A model generated the notes under the pieces. The model did not search any database. It saw only the letters and a program-made list of their open reading frames with translations, and was not told the origin of the DNA. 11,537 nucleotides of DNA from Synura sp. LO234KE (lineage: Eukaryota; Sar; Synurophyceae; Synurales; Mallomonadaceae): contig VKHC01000121.1 in the NCBI GenBank assembly GCA_015143735.1, forward strand, positions 6,676 to 18,212, written 5' to 3'. The position numbers were made by a program, and so were the translations under genes. Positions 1 through 8,070 of the stretch are shown here, one piece after another (the stretch's first letter is position 1; every line of letters starts with the position of its first letter).

Positions 1-757
1 CTTTTTCTTTCTATCCTTGATTTGCTTACTCCGCTTCGGTCCTAAATTCACAGTTAGTCTATTACTCATGGCTGATTTTATGTACAATTGAAAATTGCGA
101 GTGTTCATTATAGAAGTGTACTGTTTATGTTTAAATTTTGTATACATGAAATAGCTGAACATTTTCTACTACGGGCATGGCTTCATCACAATTCGCCGGC
201 ACACAACTGGATAATTTCATTTGAAACCCTTGGCACGAATAAAGAAGACTGGTAAATTACGCAACTATTCACATTGCTGTGCTATTGTTGCATTTAGCAG
301 TATTGAACTAAAACATGCGGCATGAGCCCAGGTTATCTAAATACTCTTTGGGTGCAAAAACGATTCATCACACGAAATAAGTATAATTTGTTTGTATGAT
401 TTGATTTCTTTTAAGTTGGTTAAGTTTAATAAAATGAATTCCCTCCTACATAATTTAGCAACTTCGTTGATTAGTAAAACAATACGTAAAAATCCCGGCT
501 TGTGACTCCGTTGATACGCATGTAGTTAGGTTAAACCCTCTCAGTCAGACTTCGCTACATCTAGTCGCTTAGGGTAAAACAAAGAAGTTCCATGAATAAG
601 TGGCAGAGAGAACTTGGAGATGTTGAGGTCACGCGTCATGGTGATTACCTTTAATGTGCGGCAGAAAACAATCTTACGGTCTATTGTGTAGTACAGAAAC
701 GGTGTTGTTCATTATTATGCGCATGATAAATTCTTCAAGAAGACTTGCTCCTCGTAG
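1..757. other. AT-rich intergenic stretch
   Basis: Stops are frequent in all frames I read, and no RNA gene, repeat or recognisable exon was found by eye. Confidence 0.6.
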
Positions 758-898
758 CTACTTCTTAACGCACCGCCAGTAATCCAGAAGGGCTTGATTC
801 ACCGCACGAATTCCCACGCCCACCACCACGTGGTCGCGCTCCACTGAGAACTCGCCCATCCTCTCGAGAGGGGCGTCGGCTAGGACATTACCTTGGAA
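758..898 (-). pseudogene. Small coding-like relic, unrecognised
   Basis: On the minus strand a frame of 46 codons runs from just after a TGA at 901-899 to TAG at 760-758. The translation looks protein-like (for example RMGEFSVERDHVVVGVGI, then AVNQALLDYW) and the DNA looks richer in GC than its surroundings. An ATG at 859 would give 33 residues. Just upstream a different frame reads GFLFIHQRGQEFDSKVM, so the piece may be the frameshifted remains of a longer coding sequence or the last exon of a gene I cannot complete. No family is recognised. Confidence 0.25.
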
Positions 899-992
899 TC
901 AAACTCCTGTCCTCTTTGGTGAATGAAGAGGAATCCGATGACGTGTGTCGTTCAAAAAGGAAGCGTTGTCCGAATCCTCATGACACAATGAG

Positions 993-1001
993 CCCCCCCC
1001 C
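993..1001. repeat. C homopolymer, 9 bases
   Basis: A run of nine C lies in intergenic DNA between the 758-898 relic and position 1398. It is a likely site of length variation or sequencing error. Confidence 0.9.
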
Positions 1002-1696
1002 TGCCTCCCAAGAATAGTTAGCTAACGTAAATAGATACTAGCTGCCTGCCTCACCAACTAGGAAGGAGGAGCAAACGGAAATAATTTATAAAAATTTGTG
1101 TTGTCGTCTAACCGACTGCTAGTGGTGCTAGCAATTTACAGTTGGTGGCATCATTAGGGAGGGACACCACAAATTGCGCCGCCGTTTGCTTATTTTCCAA
1201 GTTGTTCATGGTACTACTGGCACCATTAATTAGTAGGGGGGGCCGTGTATAAGACGGCTTATATCTGCTCTCGCGCCTTCTTCATTGTTATTCTTAAACT
1301 TTTATTTAGTTGTTGTTCAAAAATTAAAGTGTTGCTTGCCATGTTGCCACCACCAATACCCACCAGGAGCCAATTGTTTCTAAACTTTGTCCGCAAACTA
1401 AACGGTGTGTAGAAACAATTTCCGACTTGCAACTAGACCGCGTCGTCTTATTATGATTCTATTGCTCGAACTCTTGTTTGTGGGAGAGACTACGCACGTC
1501 CTCTTGTTCTGTTTACTAACAGCCCGCACGGCGAGGATGCTGGTGCTACTTCCACTTCTGGGCAGGGTTGTTATATTAAGCCATGACAAGATGTTCTTAT
1601 TTGGTGATCGGGATGAGGTTGTTGTTCTACATGCTCCGGTCGTGCTGTATAATTTCAGGATGCAACAACGCGCTTCGATTAAAAAATTTCTTCCAA

Positions 1697-1708
1697 CCAC
1701 CACCACCA
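1697..1708. repeat. Short CCA trinucleotide repeat
   Basis: Four CCA units in a row give runs of Thr or Val in the overlapping open frames of both strands, which partly explains why long spurious frames occur at 1398-1791. Confidence 0.8.
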
Positions 1709-2192
1709 CAACACCTTCGTTCTTAGAGCTAACACCCAACTCCCTCCGCGTGGGCACACCAGCTTTTCTTCACCTTCATCTTCATCTCTAGTTACCACTA
1801 AACTAATAGGGTAACCTATAATACTTCGCCTTCTATTTATGAAAAGACAAAAGGTAGTACACCCACTGCAAAGAAGCGTGCGGAAAAGTTGTTAGTAAGG
1901 ACAATGACGACTCGCGAAAAAAATGACACAGGAGTCAAAACTACATCGCTAAAGTAAGGTACTGGTGTTGTGAAAGAAACCTTGTTATTCGGCGCAACAG
2001 CGCTGCACTACCCTTTGTAAGAGTGGAGAAGACGTATTCAGTAGGTTTATTATATGGCTTTACGAGAACAAGTATCGAGGGCGAGCAATACAAGCTGCTG
2101 GTCCTATAACTCGCGAGATGATACGATGATGCATTCCACTCGTAACACAAATTCTTGATAAGCAACTTACGAAGTACACAGAACGCCCTCAT

Positions 2193-3745
2193 TCAGGTGA
2201 AATGAATCACATAAACGGGGAGAATCAGTCGAGGTTCTCGAAACACAAACACGTGTCCGCCGTGGGGATTCACACTGTCGTGGGGCACGTTAAGAGTAGT
2301 GACGGTAGAAGTGAACCCTTTCAGCGCTTTGCATAATATTACTCGTTTGGTCTCTTGATGAAGCGCTCCATCTGATCTCAGGGACGTGTATATTCCTGCG
2401 CCATTGCTTCGACCTTGGCGCACAGGGATTCCCTCCGTCCCTCCGACCTTGAACCCTTCGTACATAATCTTGTCTATTGCCTCTTGGGTGGTCCCATGAA
2501 ACACCCATACAGGCTCAGAGTTCCGTTTCGGGTCTTGTGCGAATTCTTGTAGCGTGCTATTAAATATCTGCATTAGTTTTGGGTTGTTGTATACGTCTAT
2601 CCGATTTATGGCGGATTTCTGAGCGACTTGCCTCAAAACACCTGATGTCATTGACAAGGGTGAGCAAGCATAATGAACAATTGACAACACCATTGGAAAT
2701 CCAAGAGAAGGATAATAATAATTTACCGGTCGACACTTCTCCAAATTTGAATTCAACAAATAAAAATTCCTTGAGTTTCTCGTCATCGGATTTATTCCTT
2801 ACTTCAATGGCGTCGATGGTATACTTGGTGATTGTGTTAGCAGGAGGAGAAACAATCGACTTGACTGTGCGCTTAACGGATCTCTCCGTGCTGTACTTCC
2901 CGTCCGTTCGCTTTTGTATCATATTCTGAGTATCGATTTCATAGGAAATGCCATTTACCGTAATTGGTATCGATGTCATCACTGTGTTCTCCTCTTTACT
3001 CGTCGATTGAAATCCATCTTCAATACTCTTCATGTTTTCAGCAGAATAAGCAATGATTCCTTGATCAGTATGACACTCCCATACAATCTACATGCGCAAC
3101 AATAAGGATCACCATGTTAATATGTGCCTATCATATGGAGTTACCCTTGTTTCTCTTCTTTGTACGATTCGCTCGGTATTGAAGCGACCATCATTTCTTC
3201 GCTGTTTCATAATCGCCATGTCAATTATATAAGGAGCTCCTTGAACACTTATTGCTATATTAGTTGTCGCTGTTCTATCAGAAGAAGAAAAAGTTTCTTC
3301 TATATAATTGCTCGTCTCGTATGAATACGGGAAGAATCCTTCATCCGTTAAGCACTCCCAGATGATCTGAGATAACGTACAAAGAAACGTATATTATACC
3401 AAAATGGTAATCCTAACTCAAGTGACGTACCTGCCTTCGAGTTCGTTGAATATTCCTTTCTGTCGTAAACTTACCATCGTTTCTTTTTTGTGTCATCGTT
3501 TCAAAGTTAATAACATAGGGGATTTGATTAACGATTACATCGGTCTGGTAATTTGATTCTGCACTATCAGCTACATAATTGCTTTCAATCAGTTTATTCG
3601 TAGCGTAAGTGTAAGGAAACATTCCTTGATCGGTGAGACATTCCCAAACAACCTATGTACAGCGTACAGCGTGCGCAGACAAAACAAAAATATACGCAAA
3701 GGAATTATGATTTTAATGATCTCTTACTTGTTCCTCTGTAAGCAT
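2193..3745 (-). CDS. Triple-WWE PARP-type ADP-ribosyltransferase, five exons
   Basis: Predicted exons are 3745-3728, 3652-3431, 3366-3145, 3087-2727 and 2641-2193. All four introns are GT-AG and reading phase is kept at every junction, giving 423 residues. Three WWE domains follow each other (about residues 7-80, 81-154, 155-230). Each opens with a [VI][VI]WEC motif and closes with a PY/SY...M-x-Q-[KR]-R-x-DG...TER core. The family binds ADP-ribose. The C-terminal domain (about 285-423) has the PARP signatures VFHGTT (His323) and GAGIYTS (Tyr359). At the place of the catalytic Glu, the motif LPVYVIHF has Val417, so the triad is H-Y-V, as in mono-ADP-ribosyltransferases or inactive members. 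The expected reaction is transfer of ADP-ribose from NAD+ to a protein or nucleic acid; no targeting signal is seen. The start is the least certain part. ATG at 3745 gives MLTEEQ before the first WWE domain, and an in-frame TGA lies just upstream. A further 5' exon is possible. Identification is strong; exon 1 is tentative. Confidence 0.86.
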
Positions 3746-3961
3746 ACTTGGTTCCAGGTTGTTTTCTCATGAATGACTTCACTTCCATGACCTTGTAAAA
3801 TTTCAAATTCAAAGTTCAATCAAATATATAAAATTAACCACGTGTTTGAAATAAAACACGTGTGATGGAAATTTTTTTTTTTCGACGAGTCAGAATACTA
3901 TTCTTCATCGTTTGTTATATTATTTGTACTGAATTCTTGAAATCTTAGGATATTAATAGTT
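3746..3961. promoter_or_regulatory. Shared divergent promoter region
   Basis: The 216 bases between the start codon of the minus-strand WWE-PARP gene and that of the plus-strand aldo/keto reductase must hold the 5' untranslated regions and core promoters of both, unless the PARP gene has a further upstream exon. The stretch is AT-rich, with an 11-base T run at 3872-3882 and a TATATA-like stretch near 3824-3831. The twin CACGTG hairpin lies near its centre. No transcription start can be placed from sequence alone. Confidence 0.55.
3839..3862. promoter_or_regulatory. Perfect hairpin with two CACGTG boxes
   Basis: CACGTGTTT at 3839-3847 and AAACACGTG at 3854-3862 are exact reverse complements separated by the six bases GAAATA. 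Each arm contains the palindrome CACGTG, the core of G-boxes and E-boxes bound by bZIP and bHLH factors in plants, algae and animals. The two boxes are 18 bases apart start to start, a little under two helical turns. A regulatory role is inferred from the position between two divergent genes. Confidence 0.5.
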
Positions 3962-5041
3962 ATGATAACCCTTATCTTACTCATTTTACTAACTTTAATT
4001 CCGCTTTTATCTTTCTCATTCCAAATTAGTGGGTTGCGACGAATATTTACCTTCACTACTGCGAGGTCAATCACCATGTTTGAGGATCGCCTTAACATCG
4101 GTAATGATGTGGAAATAGCTAAACTGGGCATTGGTACGTGGGCCTGGGGTGATAAATTCTTTTGGAAATACAAAGCAGAAGAGGATGAAAATCTGCAAGC
4201 ATCATTCAATTATTTGGTTGATAAGGGAGTAAATTTTTTTGACACGGCCGAAATTTACGGAATCGGAAAATCTGAGTTGCTACTTGGCAGATTTTTGAGG
4301 CAGTATGAAGCTAAAGAGAAGCGCGTCGAGATAGGAACTAAATTTGCCCCACTCCCTTGGCGCGTCGGCGCGAAGGAAGTCGTCAGCGCTTGCAAAGACT
4401 CTCTTGACAGACTTGGTCTAAATCAGATGGCGCTGTATCAGTTACATTGGCCTGGTGTGTGGCAGAATGAAGCCTATTGGGATGGGTTGGCGCAGTGTTA
4501 CGAGCAAGGATTAGTGAAGTCTGTCGGTGTGAGCAATTATGGCCCAGAACAGTTAAAGAAAATCTACAAAGTACTGAAATCGAGAAATATTCCATTGGCT
4601 ACAAATCAAATTCAGTATTCGCTCTTAAATCGAGATCCGGAATCCAATGGTATCCTAAGAACCGCACGAGAATTAAATGTCACGATACTTGCTTACTCGC
4701 CACTGGCGCAAGGTCTCCTAACAGGCAAATACAACGAGACAAATCTGCCTACTGGTTCAAGATCTACATTAGCGAAATCTGTGGTACCCAAAATAACAAA
4801 TTTAATATCGGTATTAAAGGAAATTGCGAATACTCGCGATAAAACCGTATCCCAAGTTGCTTTGAATTGGTGTATCGCGAAAGGCACAGTACCCATACCA
4901 GGTGTAAGGTCGCTATCCCAGGCAGAAGACAACGCTGGTGCTCTTGGTTGGTTGTTGGATGACGATGAGGTAATTCGACTGGACACGGCTGCCCGACTCT
5001 CCGGAGCTACTTACGGAGTCTCCTTTTTACAAGGAAAATAA
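3962..5041 (+). CDS. Aldo/keto reductase, probably plastid-targeted
   Basis: An uninterrupted 359-residue frame encodes a complete NAD(P)H-dependent aldo/keto reductase. The catalytic tetrad is intact: Asp94 and Tyr99 in FFDTAEIYG, Lys127 in IGTKFAPLPWR, and His162 in LYQLHWP. Other family marks are the LGIGTWAWGD strand, GVSNYGPEQL, AYSPLAQGLLTGKY, and the cofactor-binding region VPIPGVRSLSQAEDNAGA. From memory of the family, it most resembles the plastid NAD(P)-linked oxidoreductase group of plants and algae; the natural carbonyl substrate is unknown. Residues 1-19 are strongly hydrophobic and are followed by FQISGLRR and a Ser/Thr/Arg-rich stretch to about residue 38. The LLSFSFQ segment fits the signal-peptide cleavage site with Phe at +1 known for diatom plastid proteins. 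ATG 3962 is preceded in frame by a TGA near 3938, which supports the start; Met39 is a possible internal start for a protein without the leader. It is transcribed away from the PARP-like gene, with 216 bases between the two start codons. Confidence 0.95.
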   Translation: MITLILLILLTLIPLLSFSFQISGLRRIFTFTTARSITMFEDRLNIGNDVEIAKLGIGTWAWGDKFFWKYKAEEDENLQASFNYLVDKGVNFFDTAEIYGIGKSELLLGRFLRQYEAKEKRVEIGTKFAPLPWRVGAKEVVSACKDSLDRLGLNQMALYQLHWPGVWQNEAYWDGLAQCYEQGLVKSVGVSNYGPEQLKKIYKVLKSRNIPLATNQIQYSLLNRDPESNGILRTARELNVTILAYSPLAQGLLTGKYNETNLPTGSRSTLAKSVVPKITNLISVLKEIANTRDKTVSQVALNWCIAKGTVPIPGVRSLSQAEDNAGALGWLLDDDEVIRLDTAARLSGATYGVSFLQGK

Positions 5042-5219
5042 GAAGTATTGATAAACATTTCATTTTTGACATCCATCACTTCAGTGGACAACAATTTCCC
5101 TGATCGTCTGCGCCAGTTGAAAAATTATGAATTTGATGACGTTAGAGGACACACCAATTTCCTTGATTAATATGGTAAGCAATAGGGTGTATAAACCTAG
5201 TTCTGTTTAAGGCGGATTA

Positions 5220-5225
5220 AATAAA
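5220..5225 (+). terminator. Possible polyadenylation signal (AATAAA)
   Basis: AATAAA lies about 180 bases after the aldo/keto reductase stop codon, in an AT-rich stretch on the sense strand. Polyadenylation signals are poorly conserved in diatoms and this hexamer is common by chance in AT-rich DNA, so the call is weak. Confidence 0.25.
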
Positions 5226-5304
5226 ATAAGATTAAATGTTGTATATCGCAACTAGATTATATACAAGAATATCGATACGCTTCTAGAATGAGGGTGACTC
5301 TTGT

Positions 5305-5315
5305 CCCCCCCCCCC
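5305..5315. repeat. C homopolymer, 11 bases
   Basis: A run of eleven C lies about 265 bases after the aldo/keto reductase stop. Like the shorter run near position 1000 it is intergenic and prone to length error. Confidence 0.9.
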
Positions 5316-5339
5316 GCCAGCCACCTGATACGAGTACCC

Positions 5340-5870
5340 CTAGCAAGACTTGTTGCCACATGCTGATAGTACAAGAAAGAGTAGTAGCATATATTGTTTG
5401 CGCCCCGCCCTACTAGTAGTAGCAGCTAATTGGTGCAAGCAGGCAGAAACAGCGGCTCCGAGCTTTTTTGGTGGCAGCAAGGTGGAGGGGGAGTAGAGGA
5501 TGGGGTAGGACGAGATCAGCAACATTTTCTGACCAGCATTAATATTCCTGGTAGCCCGGTGCACACCGTCGCATACCTCATGACAGTAGTACGAACAGCG
5601 AACTCCTCCTATGCGTCGACTTCTCTCACATGAAACCCCGCTGGTTAAAGGCCGGAGTAACCTGTTTTGCAAAAGCATTTTCCAATTTTGAGAAACGCGA
5701 AAAGACAGGTAGTATGATACCACCGGCGCTTTAGATGACTTAGGTGTCGATGATCTTGTGTTGAAGCCATTTGGCGAATTCCGACTGTAGGTCGAAGGGA
5801 ACGTCATCAATGACATTCTCACCATGGATCTCCTAGTATCACCCGTCGCAGGGAGGTTAAGGCTTTTCAT
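5340..5870 (-). other. Open frame of doubtful status
   Basis: A 176-codon frame on the minus strand has no recognisable motif and an odd composition, with much Ser, Arg and Tyr. Another minus-strand frame over 5734-5829 reads like ordinary protein (HGENVIDDVPFDLQSEFA, then KWLQHKIIDT, then a stop). A second piece follows (LENAFAKQVTPAFNQRGFM). Two competing frames over the same DNA suggest either decay of a former coding sequence or chance. I would not annotate a protein here. Confidence 0.15.
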
Positions 5871-6731
5871 GACTCCATATTTAAACTAGTTTGACCTCGG
5901 GCATGGGAAACCATGGACGAAAACTTTTCTCTTCCGCCCGCCTGCCCAGAGCATGATCATCTTAGCAGTGTTGTATACGACTGGCGACTAAAAAGACTAT
6001 TACTAGCGCCAGTGATGCAGGGAATTACGCGTGGTGATTAAGGACGGAGGATCCTCGTGCTGAGAAAGTGAAGGGATATCAACGAACCAGTCAATACGTA
6101 TACCTAAACGTATCTAAGTCTTGAACCACTCGTCGTCTGAGTAGTTTTGCCATAGAACTGGCCTAATGACCTCTAGATTCACTGTAATTCAGTCTTCAAG
6201 CGCAGGCAACACCGCTCCCTGCTTTTGGCGATTTCGGAAAATAGGAGCGCGCATGCATCGCTTCCTTAAACTAGAAAAAGGTTAGCTTGATGAGGAAAGG
6301 TACTCCAGAGTGTTCCTGAATGCTTTGCTGAACCAGATAGTAGCCAACTCAAAATATCCAGGTAGTGATAAAATATCCAAATTTCAACAAAATAATTATT
6401 CATGAATTAATTGCGATCCATTATTATTCCTGTAAGATTTTGTGATACCACATGATTACACATGACACATATATTTGAAAGAAAATGCTGAATGTAATGT
6501 TGTGTTTATGATTTAAAAAAATAATTATCGGCGCTCAACGTTATTAAATACAATTGAGTTATCTTAATGTGTACTATCACGCAACTATGGAAACTGATAT
6601 GTGCCTAAACTATTTCCCATTGATCCAACAATATAAGTAGTGAGATTCTGCTGATATCTCACTTCCTATCTGGTTTTCCGGGGAGCAATTTGTGAACGAC
6701 TACCAGCAACTTTGTCGCAATTTTACATATC
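5871..6731. other. Intergenic stretch
   Basis: The first half is of mixed composition with short protein-like pieces only; one minus-strand frame around 6000-6105 reads RIDWFVDIPSLSQHEDPPSL and soon stops. From about 6350 to 6660 the DNA is very AT-rich with frequent stops. Confidence 0.5.
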
Positions 6732-7361
6732 TTGTTAGAGATGATTTTCCAGTCCACCTTAATTGATAGCTGTGAGATTGACCCCCTGGAGAAGCTCTCC
6801 GGTCTACTTCAGGCAGGAAGAAGACGTTACACGCCGCTTTTGGGTTATCCTAGTAATACGAAGCCCAACGACATACTCCCGAAAAATTCTGAGTTTCAAG
6901 AGACTGGAGCTGCAGCTCTTCTTTCGAGTGGAGGCAACACTCTTTGCTTTGCAGCAAGAGTGGTGAAGTGTAGCGATTCAAGTCTGTTCCCAACACTCTT
7001 ATGCCGAGTCCGGCAAGCCTATCCATGTCTACTTGTTGTTGACCCCTGGCTTTCGCGTCGTCAAACCATATCTGACGACCCAATGAAAGCTGCGGGGCTA
7101 TTTTTCCTCCACTCAAATGAACCTCTTCGCGAACCATACCATTATGTGATTCTGGGCCAGCTGGCTCCTTGGGCTCAATCATTAAACCTCTCTGGGCTGC
7201 TGTATTATCCGATGTGGCGGAGGCGTGGAATTGCACTGCGGGATCCATCGGTATCCTTCTGTCCTTCTCCCTCCAATCATAGTAATTACCCGGAAGCCTT
7301 CAAGTGCGACCTTCTCCTGTTCCGTAGGGCTACTCCCTTCACCCGCGGAATACGAGCTTGA
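6732..7361 (+). other. Open frame of 209 codons, unrecognised
   Basis: This is the second longest uninterrupted ATG-started plus-strand frame. It starts at ATG 6732 and shows no motif I recognise, no clear membrane segment and no signal peptide. The same DNA is open on the minus strand as well: 132 codons at 6850-7248, and in part 107 codons at 7286-7609. The real coding strand, if any, therefore cannot be chosen. The 107-codon minus frame begins with an Arg/Ser-rich, Asp/Glu-free stretch (GFSATKALRRSTFRSTSALR) that resembles a mitochondrial leader, but nothing recognisable follows. The block stands in a stretch that looks richer in GC than its flanks. It may be an unrecognised gene, a decayed mobile element, or chance. 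Confidence 0.22.
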
Positions 7362-8070
7362 TTGCGCAAGTATCTTATTGGTGGACCTCTGAACTTAATA
7401 CTCCCTCCCGCGCGATTGCCAATATTTCGGTTGTTGAAAAGTGCCCCGAGAATTGACGGAGTGCCTAGGTGCACTGGAGCCATTTCCAAGAGCATGCTTA
7501 ACTTAGCCCAGCTGAATATCTTCGGCGAAACTCCTCTAAGCGCACTTGTACTGCGGAATGTTGATCTACGGAGCGCCTTGGTGGCGGAGAATCCCATGAT
7601 GTGGAGCAAGCTTTTTCTTTTGTGATGTCGCTTATATCAACTTTACGCTCAAAATGGTTTTTCACTGCGGAGCCACCTGTCTTCGTCCTGACTTTGCTCG
7701 GTTGGTGTGGCGCTCTGTATTCTCATGCCATGCTTTTATCTGCTATAGTCTTCCCCGTCTATTCATGCTGGCAGGCTTACTGGCGTTCACAGTTCCACTA
7801 TATCACACCACCTCGAACCAATGTCATGACCCCAAATTGTCTTTTCGTAGGAAAGCTAGTACTCTCCCGGGGGTGGGGCGGTACGTGCGTACCTTTTTCT
7901 ATATTTTGTTGGGGACATCGTTAAGTACTAACCATCCCCACAGGAGGCTTTTCCTACGCCCTCGGGCGAAGGCCGCCTCCCCCTCACCCACTCGGCCACG
8001 GGATTTGCCATTGGTAGGTCGGGCACTCGTAAGCAGTAGACACTGCGTTCCACTGACTTGGATATAAACA
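7362..8070. other. Right half of the GC-richer block, no gene called
   Basis: Overlapping open frames of 87, 107 and 137 codons occur on the plus strand and part of a 107-codon frame on the minus strand. None has a motif I recognise, and their overlap in different frames argues against any single one. After about 8080 the sequence becomes AT-rich again. Confidence 0.3.
7880..7942. repeat. Cluster of palindromes
   Basis: Two inverted repeats lie side by side. GGTACG and CGTACC at 7880-7893 flank two bases. A 36-base imperfect palindrome at 7907-7942 has outer arms TGTTGGGGA and TCCCCACA and a near-palindromic core, GTTAAGTACTAAC. The outer TG...CA ends and the place near the right end of the GC-richer block would fit an element end or recognition site, but no second copy is seen in the window. 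Confidence 0.4.

Larger units (their letters stand above)
899..2192. other. Intergenic stretch without a supported gene
   Basis: Two opposed open frames (128 codons plus, 119 codons minus, 1398-1791) cover the same DNA. They show repeat-driven composition and no motif, so neither is called. Positions about 1900-2192 probably include the 3' untranslated region of the WWE-PARP gene. An open frame of 83 codons there begins directly after that gene's stop and has no recognisable content. Confidence 0.5.
5171..5339. other. Intergenic, 3' flank of the aldo/keto reductase gene
   Basis: AT-rich sequence contains the AATAAA hexamer and the eleven-base C run; nothing else was seen. Confidence 0.5.

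Noticed and set aside
1398-1791. Opposed open frames of 128 (plus) and 119 (minus) codons
   Set aside because: They cover the same bases, owe part of their length to the CCA repeat, and show no motif or natural-looking protein segments.
2290-2508. Minus-strand 72-codon frame within the PARP domain
   Set aside because: It is a shifted-frame shadow of the PARP-type catalytic exon.
2579-3324. Plus-strand open frames across the WWE exons
   Set aside because: They are antisense to exons with clear WWE and PARP motifs.
3786-3788. Earlier ATG as the PARP-gene start (MEVKSFMRKQ...)
   Set aside because: That frame reaches the GTAAGA donor in a phase that does not match the first WWE exon, so the protein would be lost after splicing.
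4383-4986. Three open frames inside the aldo/keto reductase gene, on both strands
   Set aside because: They overlap an intact enzyme with a complete catalytic tetrad, so they are shadows.
7801-7825. GGTTCGA on the minus strand as the T-loop of a tRNA
   Set aside because: The flanking bases do not form the five-pair stem, and no anticodon or acceptor arms could be placed.
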